The notes below the pieces were generated by a model. That model was not told where the DNA came from. It saw nothing but the letters and a program-made list of their open reading frames with translations, and searched no databases. Source: Eremophila alpestris peregrina (Eukaryota > Chordata > Aves > Passeriformes > Alaudidae). Taken from it: a stretch of 64,000 nt of DNA. A program made the translations under genes and the position numbers. The stretch's first letter is position 1. Each line of letters starts with the position of its first letter. The DNA is taken from assembly GCA_009792885.1 (NCBI GenBank), contig WMCF01000033.1, positions 3,971,344 to 4,035,343 of the forward strand, read 5' to 3'. Positions 23,280-38,000 of the stretch are shown here, piece after piece.

Positions 23280-24079
23280 CAATTAATATATTTTCAGACC
23301 TACCTTTTCGTCCTTAGATTCACTTTGGTTTTTAATAATTCATTTCTTCAAAGAAATATTTTCTTATTTTCAATAGGTTAACAAGTAGCTTTAAGAATTA
23401 GAATAGTTGGCTACTGTGCCTTGTGTTCTGAAAGTTCTGTTAGGACCCGTAGTCATTATCAAGAACAGAAGGAGAATTGACAAGTTGTACTGTGAGTGAG
23501 TCTTCTGGAAATCAGAGTGTAAATTAGGTAATGATGTTTTTCATAGACTAGGTGAATTGAATGGTATTTAAGCTTAATATTAAGTCATACCTTTCCAATT
23601 ATAAGTACTGTGCAGGTCGTTCAACATTTTTTGAATTACAGTATCACACTGCAGAATTCCAGAAGGACTGTTGAAAGGAGTTGAATTCTTGATTGTCAGT
23701 GCAAATTTAGACCTCCCTTTCATTTGTAATTTTAAAGATACTTAGAATAATAGATATAATATTATCTGGTTAAAAGTTCATGCTGAGGAGTAGACAGGAT
23801 GTGCATACCTTTCTCTAATCAGTGGCTGGAATGGGACTACCTTTGCAGAGCAAAGCTGATTGTCAGCATGTTTCCTATTCTACATTTAAATTATGTATAC
23901 AGAAGAATCAGTACTGCATTGAAAAACTGTAGCTGTGGTGAGATATTTGACTTCTTTTGAATAGCTCAGTGGGATAAAATGTATTTCAAATAGCATCTTC
24001 CAATGTAAATTGTGCTTTGATTCCTCCTGATTAATTGTTTATACAGTGTTTACCTAATTCTATTTCATGTCTGCAGTAA
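23280..24079. other. HACD1 3' flank
   Basis: AT-rich sequence after the proposed cleavage site. It could be distal 3' UTR if the first poly(A) signal is bypassed. No coding feature is seen. Confidence 0.5.
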
Positions 24080-24805
24080 TCTGCAAGAAGGATCTACAGT
24101 ATATTGATAGAAGTTACAGATGATATTACACTATATGATACCTGAGTGGGAGAGATCCAACAAATTAGAAGATTTTGATCTAACAGTCTAGCAGATTTAG
24201 AGTAAAGGTGATGAATTTGGGGAAACTTGGATACTTAGTGAGAGAGAGAAGATGGAAATGTAGTAATGTGGTATGAGGCCTTGAAAATGTAGGCAATAAA
24301 CCTGTCTTTCTTCTGGCTTCACTAATGTTAGAAAGAAGTGTATACATATATGGAAGAGCTGCATCAGCCAGCTATAAATCAGAATACTTGTGATTGCTGA
24401 GGTAATTTCTGGAGTACAGTCTTATATTTTGACTACCTCAGAGATGAAGAATTGGATAATCTTGTGAAAGTTCAGAGAACAATAACAAAAACAGTTGAAG
24501 TGAGAAAGAAGTCTGAAAGATTGAGTGGTTAATATGTGTCATTCTTTGTTATATGATAAATACATTGAAGAGCTTTTCTAAGTATGGAGGTGTAGCTATA
24601 ATGAATTTGAAACAAGGTAAATAGCCAATGAATGTCAGAAGAAAGGTCCTACCAATATGATCAGTTAGGTTACAAAATGACATCGTGGTGCTTTTCAATG
24701 CATGCAGTGTCTTGGAAGGGTTTCAGTTAGAGTTGGCAACAGATTGAACTATATATTTGAATAGGAAGTGTTCATTTTTAGCTTCAATGATTCTATGATA
24801 CTATG
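24080..24805 (+). mobile_element. Highly diverged ancient CR1-like LINE fragment
   Basis: Faint but ordered similarity to CR1. A 'GGAGTACAGTCTTATATTTT' segment and AAAGTTCAGAGAACAATAAC (about 24410-24500) correspond to the CR1 'one-hundred-codon' 3' region. The block ends in AATGATTCTATGATACTATGG, matching the CR1 3' terminal repeat. Substitution is heavy, so this would be one of the oldest insertions in the window. Confidence 0.5.
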
Positions 24806-25839
24806 GCTTTTTTGAAATTTGTAGATATGCCAGAAAGAGGTCTATCAGGTAATTTGATAAAAAAAGCAAGGGTTTGCTATATCACTAACTTTCAAATTCC
24901 ATGTTGTGCCTTGAATTTGTGATATTTATGCATGTCTTCTTTACATGTAAATGAGTTTCCTTTTATATGACAGGTGCATAGTGGACTTGAGACAGAACAG
25001 TTGTATCTCTTTAAATTTTAAAAGGCATAATCTTTGTATTCCTTTAATTTCACACAAGGTGCTCTAACTTACTACTTCTATTTTATATGCAGCTAAAATT
25101 ATTAAAAGTTTAAAATGTAAACTGCATTTACAACACTGAATCACAAACCAGTTGTGTTACATGTCTTCAGCAGTTGTATGTGTCCAACATTCTTTCAGTA
25201 CTGTTTTGTAAACTATGAGGGACATACTGGCAGTTTTGGGAAATACATCTCCATGAGCAAACAAGATAGTGTGATGAAATATGAGAAACTAAGATTAGAT
25301 TAAGTTCTGTGTCTCTTTTTTAACTGTCAGGGCAGCTCACTGAAGACCATAGCTATCAATTCATTGAAAATGCGTTGGATACTTAAGGATGTGATTTTGA
25401 GATCCTTGGTCAAATGAGAGTACATAGTATTCCTTCTAAAAGGAATACTTGCTCTATAAAAGTGTATTATATTTGTTTTCATTGTGGCCTAAGGATATTA
25501 CCATATGTTAATCAAGGACCTATTTTTATATCATTTTGTACATGTGAAATGAAAGCAATTCAATACCGTTTGCTGCAATCTTGGGTTGCACTTCCATAAA
25601 GCAACAATGTACAAGGTAATGGCAATTTAAAAATGGATTTACAGCTACAAAACAGTCTTGCTAAATAATGAATTAATAAAAGTAAAGCTAAATATTACTT
25701 ACAGTATCACATTCAGTGTTTCATTGACCAGAGAGATTGCCATGTAGATTAATTTACATGGCATTTACCTAGAAAAAGTAAGCAACGTGTTTTCTTCCTC
25801 CTGTTTTTTGACTGCAACCTTTTGCTGAAGCATCCTTTT
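24806..25839. other. Intergenic, no feature seen
   Basis: AT-rich sequence of about 1 kb without a recognisable exon, repeat family or RNA gene. Confidence 0.55.
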
Positions 25840-26095
25840 CATAGAATTAGCAAGGTTGGAAAAGACCTCCAAGGTCACCAAATCCAACCTTTGACTGAAC
25901 ACCACCACATCAACTAGGCTGTAGCAGTAAGTGCAATGTCCAGCTGCTTCTTAAATGCTTCCAGGGATGGTGACTCTGCCACCTCCCTGAGGAGCAGTTC
26001 CAATGCCTGACCAGCCTTTCTGTGGAGAAATTCTTCCTGCTGTCCAACCTGAACCTCCCTGGCACAGCTGGAGGCCTTTTCCCTCTTGTTTGGTT
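25840..26095 (-). mobile_element. CR1 LINE, 3' fragment, minus orientation
   Basis: The plus strand begins CATAGAATTAGCAAGGTTGG and continues AAAGACCTCCAAGGTCACCA, the reverse complement of a CR1 3' end. The CTGCCACCTCCCTGAGGAGC and GAGAAATTCTTCCTGCTGTC segments follow. About 255 bp. It belongs to a different CR1 subfamily from the 3.5-kb and 61.8-kb copies, judged by the internal wording. Confidence 0.92.
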
Positions 26096-29000
26096 GCTGG
26101 TTGCTATTCTATTAGCATATCGTCTGAAACATAGTGAGAATTGCAGGCAAAATCTTCCTGCTATTGACTTCAAATGAGCTAGGATTTTATCCTAGGTAGC
26201 TTATTTAAATCTCAATATACCATCTTGAAACATTTAATTAACCTGTTAAATGGACATAAAAACCTGAGTATGATTTTCATATGGTGCTCTCTTTCCAACT
26301 TCTTTTTTACATCTGTCTTTTTTTTGTCTTCCTCTCTGCAACATCCCTAGTTTTCTAAAGCATTTAAATCCTCCTGCTTCTGTAAGATTAGAAGTGTATT
26401 CAAACATCAGCATCTCTAATGTTTTCATGTAGTATTTAACAACTTGTCCATATAAAGGTATTTTCTTACTTGTTCTATATGGGCCTTCTGAAATGAATGA
26501 ATATAGAGCATGGCCTTATGAATAGCAGTACATAGAAATAGGGAGATTCCTTTTAATCAGGTGACATTTCCTACTATTGCTAGAAACAGAAATCGTCTTT
26601 TGTATAAACTCTACCTGAAAGCAGCTGGATTTCTTGAGGTTCTCCCCAGCACTCACATACTGTGAAAAGCTGTTTTGGGACAGATTGGATTGTTTCACAG
26701 CTCAGCCCAGAATGTTTGGAGGTCAAATCCCAGCTTCAGGGCATGAGCAACAGGAAAGAATATGGTGCTGAGATATTGCATCTTCTACATTATCTGCCAA
26801 GGGGTTGCTGAGGCCATGGTGAGCAGTAGTTGGTAGATGTCATTTCTCCCACCCTGCAGGATGTGAGATGAGGGGAAGGTCAGTGTGCTCTCCACCTGCT
26901 GAGGGAGCTCAGGAGATCAGCTGGGAGGATCTCTGTGCACAAAGGGTGTGTTCCAGAAAGGGCTTTCCCACTCCCCTCAGCTATCCCTGTCTCTCTGTTA
27001 GCCTGCATGTCTTGAGATGTACAGGCCTGCCAGGATGGGCATGGCACACCAATCTCAACAGCACAACTCAACATAAACTGCCTTGGAGAAATGGTGCTGT
27101 TTCTAAGTCCCATTGAACATAACATTTAGCCAGGTTCATGGATAGATTGCAAGGCTGGTGAACAGGGAGGTGCCATGGAGACCTTTTCTGTGACCAGATG
27201 AAAGTATGTACCTTTGAAATCTAGGTCTAGCTACTGCTCTGACTGTGGTACTCTCAGTCTTCACAGTAGCTTACTTCAGTGGATATTTGGATATGTGTAT
27301 GGTTTCTAAATAAACTAGAATGAAACAAATTCACAATTGTTATAATAATTAATAATTTTAAATTATTTTAAATTACACTAACAGTTTTTGAATTGAGCTC
27401 TTGATTAATCTTCCTTAGAAAGAAAAAAAAAGTTAATAGAAATAAATATTCTGCAGTAAGCAGTAGGGCTTCATATATCAAATTTTCAGGCAAGCAAACT
27501 GCCTTCATAAAATTCATAAAGGATTTTTAGATGGGTTGGTTTTTTTTGAACAAAAAAGGTGAAAGCTTTTCTGAAAATCAAAGTTTGTTTAATAATGTAT
27601 ATTTTAAAATGTGCTGAGACTTACTGTATTATTTATCAACAGTTTACAATTTAAATTCATGCTGAGCCTACAGTTTTTATTGATGATTAACTGTAGCCCA
27701 TTAAAATGCTTCATTCTGTGTTTGTTACAATGGCTGTTTAAAAACAAACTCCCCATTTTTCTGCAGAGCTCTGTGTTCTGTTGCTCAGTTGAGTGGCAGT
27801 GCTGTTGCTGCCTGTGATGCTTTGCCAGGCTGCTGCAGCAGCAGGTCTCAGTTTGCCAGGGCAGCTCCCTGAGCCTGCTCCCAGGAGGGCACAGCTGCAC
27901 AGTGGTGGCACTCTGGGGTCAGTGCCAGGCACCCCCCGTGCCCCTGGTGCCCCTCTGGGGTCTCAGTGCCTTCAGAAGGACTGACAGCCCTACAGGTGTC
28001 CCCAGCTGCTTCATCCCCATCACTTCCCAGATGGAGGAGACCTGGCTAGTGAACTCTGGCCACCAAAGCAAATCTGAGCAGTGAACTGAGAGCTGTCCCG
28101 AGAGAACTGTGGAGAACTGAATGTTGGGGCCCTCCAGCCCTCTCTAGGAAGTTGTGCATTTCAGGCCTGCAGCTGGTGGTGGCTGCTGATAGTAATTTCT
28201 GTCTCATGATTACCACCTGAAACATGTTGTCTTTTTATTCATACCTCTCCTGCCTCTCTGTTCGGTCTCGAATGTATTTGAATGTCCTTTCAGTTTATGG
28301 CTTTGTAAAAGTGTTAAGTGCAGAAAAAATTATCTAAGTGTATAGAATATATATGTATAGAATTGTACTTAAAGTTTCTTAATAATGTAAATGCATTGCA
28401 ACTGCTTATTATTGTTATTTCTTCTGAAATGTATTATCATTAGAAGTTTACACAGACAAGAAAGCAACACTATATGATAATTCTAATAACTTATTTACTT
28501 GCATAAATTATATTTTTTTTTTGAGATATAGATTCAGAGATTTGTTTTAGAGATTGTTAATACTGTAGCATTGTAGAAATTAATCATCAATTAAAAGACA
28601 TTTTAAACTTTGTCCTAGTTGATTTTTTAAATTTTTTTTTAGCCTGTAGAAGTCAGTTCATATAGGCATTCAGCATATTACACCAGACTGGTATCTGCTC
28701 ACAAATGCTGTACTTTTTTATTCAGAATTATTTCACAAATTAATCTTGAGTTCCCCTAAACATATTTACTCTTACCCAGACACCCTTTTCATATTTTTTT
28801 TTAAAATGTATTCCATAAAAAACAGGTAGGTTTGAGTAGTAATAATATTGGTTTATCAAAGAAGAGAGGAAAATACAGGGCATTAAAGAGAATGCCAACA
28901 TGAATGAAAAAAATTGTATTACAGTGATCCTGAAATAGATGTTCCAGTAGTGGATGCTTCAGTGTTTTGGAACAGGACTTTTTTGTGGCATTAACCTTTG

Positions 29001-32000
29001 AGAGGGGGGGAGGCAGAGAACATCCTCTGGCTGTCCTTTGCTATATGACTAACAATGACATTGCAGCTGTGAGGATTTTGTTGCCATGACAGTATGAGAA
29101 AGCAGTATGTGAGCATTCACACCTACTTCTTTTGAATTAGGAATCAAGTGGTTGTAACCCCAAGGAGCTTAACTGCATATAAAGCTTAAATCCTGTTAGT
29201 CAGATGTATTATAATGGAGATATAGATCTCCTAATCTGAGTCACGGAAATGGTCTTCTGATCTAAATTTGCAGGACAGGATTTATGTGTCCTGGCCCTCT
29301 ACTAAGATGAAACCATTCTGATTTCTGTGGGAGTTGGTGGAAGAATATCCACTGATCTCAGCAGTAGTGTGATGGGACATAGACATTAATGTATTCTGTT
29401 CTGTGCAATTCTGGATTTACCAGGGAAAGAGTGAGCTGCAGCCTTCCTGTTAGCACAGTCTGGGAGAGAGCCTGTGCTTGTGGTGCATTAACTGTGCCAT
29501 AGTGGCACAATTCCTCTCAGCACTGCTCCCTGCAGAATGCTCCAGAACACCTGGAAATCTCCAGTAGTATAACACTATTGCATTACACTGATTTGAATTC
29601 TACATAAGTATCTTTAATTTGTGAAAGTAATCTAGGCCCAGTGAGACATCCCATTAAAAACAGGCAGAGTAGATGCCTCACAGCTGTGTGGTCATTCCTA
29701 GCTTGAAATGCTGCCATCACTGAAAAACTTTGATTTTCATATAGAATCTCTTGGTGGTTCGTGCTCAGACCATATTCATAAGATGGCACTATGCCTGCCC
29801 TTATTTGGCTGTTCCAGATTTGGTAGAATAAATTGCAAATGACAAGCAAGAAAAGACTCAAATGGGTGTCCTGCTCCAGACACCATGCACCCTCCTGCAC
29901 TCGGAAGAGAATCCCAAATCCTGGGGGTGTAGTAACATTTGTGTGCCTTTTAATTTCTCATGTATGAAGCTGAATAGTATGATATGGACCTTCAACTCAG
30001 GAAGAAAAGAAGCAAATTTTGTTACCAAAGACAGCAAATTACATTTTATTCTGTAAATTAAGTCTGGGAAGACCATTAAGATTGAGACTCATTCAGTGGC
30101 AAAACAGAGACAGTATTGTGGATCCTGCAGCAGACACTGCCTACTGAAAGCAAGTATTAAACATAACTTGTGTTTTCATCCAAAGTGAGGTGATATTACT
30201 GAGAATAAAAAAATTGAATTCTCTTGCCAGAAGGAGTCTTTTACTGTGATCATCTCTGACTGGGGCTCAATTGATTTAACTTTCCAATCTCTCCATTATA
30301 TCCAACCAACTCTTAATAAGAGTTCCGTCTCTGAGAGAAAAAAAAACCTGGAAACAATTCCTCTGGAGGTTCTTAAATAGAAAATGTATTTTAGACTTCA
30401 TGAGACATAAACACTTTTGAACATTTCCATACACTTGAGAATTGTTTCTTTAAAGAATTTGAAAATTTATTTATTTATTTATTTTGTTCTCTGGTCTTCC
30501 TACAATAATAGAATGCTTGAAAAGGTGTTGGAAATGTAGAGAACAATGCCCATCTACTAGATATTCTGGTACTGGATCTTTAAAAAGATGATTATATCTC
30601 AGGGTTACCAGAAAGAAAGCAGAGGAATAAACTAGTTCTGCTTAAATGGAAAGAGTAGCTGAACTATCACACCTGCACATTCATCTCCATTTGATCCATA
30701 GGCACTGTCCACTGCTGTCTACTATAAATGTCACTATGTTCATACTTGCTACAGAAGTTCTGGATTTTTTTAAACCAATAGACGTAAGTAGTTACTGGTG
30801 GTAGAAATGTATCACTGCTATGCACAACTGGAGTGGGAAAAAAAGCAAAAAGAGGGCATGGTATTTCCATTTGTCAATGCTTTTAATTTGAAAGATGGCC
30901 TTAACAGCCATATTAGGCAGTAGTGCCATCATATTTTTATTTTGCCATGAAACCAAATATAAGCCACTTTTTAGATTATTATTTTCCCACAATTTCTTTG
31001 CTGTGTAAAAGTAAGTCTGTGGTCTTGATGATTTTCTCAGTTGTCTCAGGGCCATGCTATTTTACAGGTCAGCAGTAGTCCACAACTGGAAGAACACTTA
31101 ATCGTGATATTCCTGAATTGTTGCAATGGCTGCAGACTTTAGGAATAACTATCCTCCCAAAAAATTGCAGGATGAAGAAAAAATATTCTATACTAATATC
31201 TTTTATGAATGCTCTTGCCACCTAAAAATGTCTATTATGTGTGAATGGTTCTGTGTGGCTTGTTTGTTTGCTTGTTTGTTTCCACCTGTATAGTTACTTA
31301 AAAACTAATCACATCCTTGCCTGCTGAATATGAGGGCAGTGGACTTTTGTCATTTCAGATACATGATTACCTTGAGATTATGGTGAGTCTGTAGTCAACT
31401 TTCTTGATCATTAGCTTCAGCTTTCAGTTGTAAATATTTGTGGGAAAGATACAGTGATTTCTGTCCGAAGCGAGCATTATACTTCAGAATATCTTTCTGA
31501 AGGCATTCAATTTTTAAAGGCTTCTCTTCTAGTTCTGCTCCTTCTGATCTGTGCAGGATGCTGACAGAGAGGAAACAATCATGACATCTGTAAATACTGT
31601 CAGGTTTTTGTTCTCTTTTCACTCCCCTGGCTCATTTGAACACTTGCTCCAATCTTTGAGCTGTTAGACAGCACTAAATGGGAGGTAACTCAATCACCTT
31701 CCTATGGGCTGTAAAGCATTCAGGATTAGACTATGCAGAGGACAGAAAGCCAGCTGAGAACAATGGAACTAACACTGTGTGCTAGGGGAAGAGTGAGTGG
31801 CTTTAGCCATGTGCCATGTGCGCTATATCGATGTATGTTTAGGGAACTGAAAAGGAGACAGTGTTTCTGAGTCACTAACTCCTGGATGGCTGCTGTTCTT
31901 GTGACTGGAACAAACTTGCTATTTAGCCTTTGGTATTGAGAAGACACATGAGACATGCTTCACTGATGAGAAATACCATTTATATATCTGCTCTTGGTTT

Positions 32001-35000
32001 TCAGTTCTGGGCACACTATGTGCCTGCAATTTGCATGGTTCTACATGTTAGAAGAATTAACACCTTCCACCAGTGTTTTAATGTATTTCATTCTGAGATG
32101 TCAAGAACTTCTTGGAAGAAATAACACCTTGGACTGATCTGATTCCATCTTGAGAGCACAAATGTTTCAAGGAGCAGAAGTAAATCTATTTAGGGTTTTG
32201 GGTGCCCTCCATAAATAGTTCTGGCAGCTCATTCAGTCCAGTCTCCCATCTTTCTGATGTCATCTTCTTCAGCATAGCCTGTATCTTCTAATGCATTCTG
32301 CACTATGAAATCTCATTACACAAAATAAAATATGCATGAAAGAGAAATAGGAGATATGTAGGTGAGCCAGCATACTGAAAATCTGGGACCTCTCCTTCCT
32401 TACTGCTGTCTTTTGTGACAATTATGAAAGGAATATCAGACCAGCAATTCAGAGGAATAACAAAACTGTTGGTCACCAACACTGATCTAAAAGTTTCCTG
32501 AACTCAAAATGTGTGAGGGGAGTCTGCTCAGGGATGTGTTTCTTGTAAGTGCTTGCTGAGAGTTTCAGTCACAAGCCCTTTTCCCCAAGGCAGTCTTTTT
32601 GCTTTAAGATGATTGTGTGTACTTCACTTCAGAGGTGGTGCTTAAACCTTCAAGGTATCTAAGATGTGCTAAGATTTCTACCTTTCAAAGGCTTTAACCT
32701 TTCTATGATTCATTTATACTCCGATTACAGGCCCATAGCATCCCTCCAGTGATGATCTTTCTTCATTATGTATTTCTTATTTCTCTGAGACTCATGTATC
32801 TTAAAATCTGCCCAAGCAGAATTACCTGGTATTTCCTCTGGTTAAGAAAGTCGTTACCCTGTATTTGGTGATTGTAAGCACAGAGGTTTTTTGGTCAAGG
32901 CATGCTTTCTCAAAGGTGTGAGAAATACAACAAACCTTAAATTGGGGGGTTCAATTACTTCATTATTTACTAGAACCTCTGAGGCTGTAACAGGTGCATA
33001 TTGAATGAGATAATGAGACATGTTTGAAGTCAGCTGCAGACCAGCTGTTATTTCAGTACATCTCTCTAGGAAACCACAGGTAGAGGATTACTCACCTCCT
33101 GACGATGGCCACTGCCCCAGGCACTAACCAGTGTCACCAGTGTCACCCTGTACAGCTCCTCTTGTGTAAGAAACTGAGAAATAATTACCATGGAACTACC
33201 CTGAGCTCTAAATAGCTGTTACTCTTTAGGTACACTACTCACTGAGAGGCTTCATTGGCAAATAATACCTCTTGAGACTGTGCACAGGCAGGATGTGATA
33301 ATTTACAAAAGCTCTTAAGAGATTGCTTTCTGAAATGTCACAGCTGGGTAGGTTTGCAGTTCACAGTAGGTTTGGGGATACAGATCCTGGGGCCAGATCC
33401 TTTGCTGCCATGCCTTAGTGGAAGTGTGCTGATTTACAGGATTTTGAAGACTTGACTTTTAAAAAAGCTTTTCTAAGAATAGTTCAAAATTTGAATAAGT
33501 AGTACATGCGACATGGTGATGTTTCCTTTTTTTTTAATTAAAAAAAAAATAATTTATTTAACAAGTTTCTTTAACAAACAGTGAGGGATTTTCTTCTGAC
33601 CCAGTTTTAGAATAAACATTTTTCTAAATATTCTAATAATGTGAAAATGCATTTTTGACAGAAAATTTCATTATTTTCCTAGAAAATTCTTGGCTAGAGC
33701 AAGCTCCAAGTCTTGAGACTGGGAATGGAGGTATAGGGAGGAGAGGGAAAGAAGGTGAATGAAAAGCCACACTGCATCCCCAGCTGTGAGCAGCCAGTGG
33801 AGGCTCCCACACTGAGACAGCCAAAGAAGCAGAGAGTGGCCACAGGAGGCAAGGGACAGTTGTAACAATGGTCATAAAATCTAGACAAAAGATTTCCTGA
33901 GTCTTCTGCCCAGCAAACAAAATGAGGTAATGGTGCTAGAGGATGAGCAGGTGAACGATTAATTAATCCCCAACTTGAGAAGAATACAGTCTCATTCAGT
34001 GAGACTTAATTGTATTAATTTTGCCTTATTCTGTCACTGACAGAGTAATCTTTTGTTTTGAATTAATCCGTTTTCTTCCAATAAAAAGCAATGTGATGGA
34101 AACTTCTTCTATCTTGTCATGCATCTATTTTTTTCCTGGTGCATTTGACTTGGAATTTGGAGAACAGTGGTAGGAACGTGACCAGGGGAACCAACCAGCT
34201 CTTCTTGCTGCATTTTTACTGCATATCTCCAAAGGAGTGTTTGGCTTGTACTGTGCATCAGGAGATTTACCCTGATTCACCTTAGCTCCATACTGAGAAA
34301 ATTCTCTAAAATCTGAAACTCCTACACAGCCACTCCCCTGAAGCCTTTTGGTATCCCTGAAGTAGAATTTCATTAGAATTCAGCTATTTGAGTTTTGCCT
34401 CTGCCAAGGATTTGGCTTCAGACTCTGGTAGGTTCCAACACCTCCTGATGCAGGGGAAGATCTTCTAAAGGAAACAACCACTGCCATGAATCTGGACTCT
34501 TGCAGTGGTTCATGCTTTCAGTCTGGAGTGTAGGTAGAACCAAAATAATCCCTGTTCTAACAGTTAATCCATCTCATTTTCACCACTATGCCCTCTGGTA
34601 AGGATGATTGACTGAAAGAAGCATATTTTGTTCTCAAAAGCTTAGAAAGAGGCTTAATGTTGTGACAAGAAACTGGGTATTCAGACAAGAAACTGGTTGA
34701 GAAAACAAAGGATGAAGTGACAAAAAGAACTGTTTAGAAAGTAGGAACATGGGATTTAACAAGAATGCACAGTAAAAACAAGCTTGTTCCAAAGTATAAA
34801 TGCTGATCTTGCATGTCTGAGGTAAACAGAGAAGGCTCCCATGTATCCAGATTTTTTTTCTGACACCTAAAGTGGACCAGCTGGTCATTTGGTGAGAATT
34901 CATGTAGTGCCAAGAAAGTGAAGTTGGTAGTTTACAGCAAATGATATGTGGCCCTTTTGTGGTCTATAACCCACATCATCTGTATTTCTCTTTTCTATAT

Positions 35001-38000
35001 TGATTTAAGTTTTCTAAACTGCCTCTCTCTAGATCATTCTTTGGAAAGCTGAAAAAAATCAGTGACTCTCTCATTTCATTGTACTTGGCCTTACTTGGTT
35101 TAAGGCTATAGCAAATACAATTTTTCCTCTCTGTTATATGTGAGTCTCTTCTGATACTGAGAACATTGTATTGTCTTCACAAAGGATTGATGCTGTATAT
35201 TGGACATAAAACTAAAGGGGATGCTGAAAATAATTATAATAATACACTATCTACAGATAAATGGCTTTTCTGACACAAAACAACAAAATGAGTTATTGCT
35301 GTGAGTGTCAATTAATACTTTTAAAATGCTTTAATTGCATGGTATCTATTTCAGACTCTTGAAATGTAGAGGTAATTTGGGCTAAAAGAAGATATGATTC
35401 ACAGTCAATATGTAACTGTGACTTGACAAGGGGCTTAATAGCTGCCTGAGGCAGATCAGAATGTGTGATAATGAGAATCTAGCAGAAAAACACATCATGG
35501 AACTGAACTTCAGAGTTTCCCTGGGTAAATGGTGTCAGTGACTAGCTGGTCATGCTCCTTCTACAAGGCAAAAAGGCAGAAACTGTCAGGCTTGACAGCA
35601 GTGACTCCTGCAACCTTGGAGTTACAAAGTACTCATTTTTGAAGTAAATGTGTGCATTCATTCGTAGTCCTATTCACATATATATGTACATACATCCATA
35701 TATAAAACCTTTTTTTTTTTAATGTAGTTTAGTGAAATGCATTTCAGCATGACAGAGAAGTGGGGTCATTATAAAGCCTCCAATTTGCTGTGCTCTGTTG
35801 TCTGCTCATGTCTCTTGCCAAGTCCTTTCTGGGAACTGCAAAAAGAAAATTATTTGCTGGCTTAGGTTTGGACTTAACTCTGTTGCCTTCATTGCTACTG
35901 TACTCTTCTCTGCAGGGGATCATTTTACATTTTCTTAATTGCAGAGAGAGATCGTGGTATTGGCAGTGGCTGTACTGAGAAAAGGGTTTTAATGAAGTGC
36001 AGTCTACTTACTGCACTGGAACTTCAGCACCTGCTGAATGATAGCTGAATGATAGCATCCTGTCAAGTTGATGTTGATGACTTTTTCACCAAGGGGACAG
36101 ATTTATTTGCACCCATGCATTTTATAGCGAGATTGGGCTTTTAAAATGTTTTGTCATGTTTGCTTTATGACTATCTGTTTTATTTTTTTGTTTGAGGATA
36201 TTGCTACTTGGAAGTAAAATAAAGGGGAAGCTCTGGCTGGACATTAAGGTGAGACTCCTTTCAAGGAACTTTAGACTTTTATGCTGCAGATGTTTGCAAC
36301 CAGGACAGGTACACAACCTTCCCTTTAGAACCAGGGGAGAGAAGTGGGTGGTTTGCAGACATCAAATTTTAATCAAGATGAACCCCAATCCAGCCTCTTT
36401 GGCTATAAATACCATTCTGTACCTGGCTGTATTCCTAGAGGCACAATGATAAAGGACTCCACACTGCTCACAGGCTGCCCCATCAGGAGGAGACTGGTTG
36501 TATCCCTGCTGCATATCAGCTTTCATTTGAGAAACTCTCCAAAACAGATCACTCTCCAAAACTGATCACTTTCCAGGAGCAAATGAAGGAAAACATTGCA
36601 GACTATCTCTAATGGAAGAAAAATCAATCCTATATTTTCAGGATCTTGTCTATGAGAAACTTAGAAATTCTGCACCTCTTAGAGGCTTCCTAAGGGGCGA
36701 CATGTATGTGACTGCACTTTCAGTTCGTGCTTGCTCATGTCCTCTCTCCAATGGCTTTTCAATCCAGTTGCGAATTTCAACCACATGAAAAACAGACAAT
36801 GTTTCAAAGACACTGTACTCCTAAATTCTTCTTAGAAAATTTGTGCTCGAATACAGAAGAAAAAGCCAAGTGAATGTTACCATAAAAGAAAGGCAGCGCC
36901 ATCAGCTGGTCATGGACTTGCCCCTGGCTAAAGGGGCACACACACACTGGCTGCCCTGCCAGCACCAACATTCCCTGGCCAAGCCACTGCACCCTGCTCT
37001 TTCTCTAGCTGGTACCTAGAGGATGCAATAGAAAGTAAGGGTTTCAGAAATGTAAGAGCAGAATCTCGGGTTCCTGAGAGAGAAAGGCATTAGGAAGCTG
37101 CTGAGTCCGTGGCGAAATGCTGAGTAGATAAAAATCCATAGAAATCCAGGCTTAAATTGATTGTTCTGCACGTGTCATTTCTAATCACTTGTAACATTGT
37201 AAATACTGTTCACTTCTAGAGGTCAAAGAAAGATCGGGAGAATTTGAGGGAATAAAATGTACATACTATTCAGAAACTGGAGCAAACAGCTGACTTGCCT
37301 TCACCTGCAGCATCACTTCCTGCAATCCCCAATTCCCTGCTGTGAAATCCTCTTAGCATCCCTCTGAAACACAAGTAAAGAAAATTGCACTCTGTCTGCA
37401 CTTCTATTTAGCTATCAGACAAGAGGTAATCTCTGCTGCCTGGGTATTGTCCAAATGTTACACTTAATGAGTCTACTTAAACACCTGAATGAGAGAAAAG
37501 GGTACAGAAAGGCAGTTCCTTTGAGCAATTTATTACAGAATAAGGGAGAGCTTGACAGTTGAAATTCTTTAAGCCACAAAACAATAAAATTCAGTGTGGA
37601 AGGGAATCCAGGCTGAAACATTGGTAAGACAGGAAGAAACACTGTGTCCCCTCACTTGTCAGGCTGGTTATAACCAACCCAAACAACTGATTAAAATCAG
37701 CATGTGCCTGTCACTATTAGACCCCCTCAGCTTTGGAGTTTGTCTTGGGTATTCAGAGCATCTTGTAGGCTTTGTGATGTTCTGCCAGTGTTCCCTGCAC
37801 TGCTCTGCTCAGTCCTGATGCTTTGGCCTGTCCTATTGACTGGCTTCTTGGCCCTGCAGCTTGAGACTCCATGACCCAGCAGTTAGCATAAATAAGTTGA
37901 TTTCATGCTGTGTTGAGCACTGTGCATAAAACACAAGATTTTTTTTCCTACACTTTTAATGGTAATGATGTTTTGTTATTTTGGTTTTGTCTTTTGTTTG

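Noticed and set aside
27604..28084. Overlapping short open frames in a GC-richer patch
   Set aside because: CpG-poor, no splice-site arrangement or family recognised, and frames on both strands compete.
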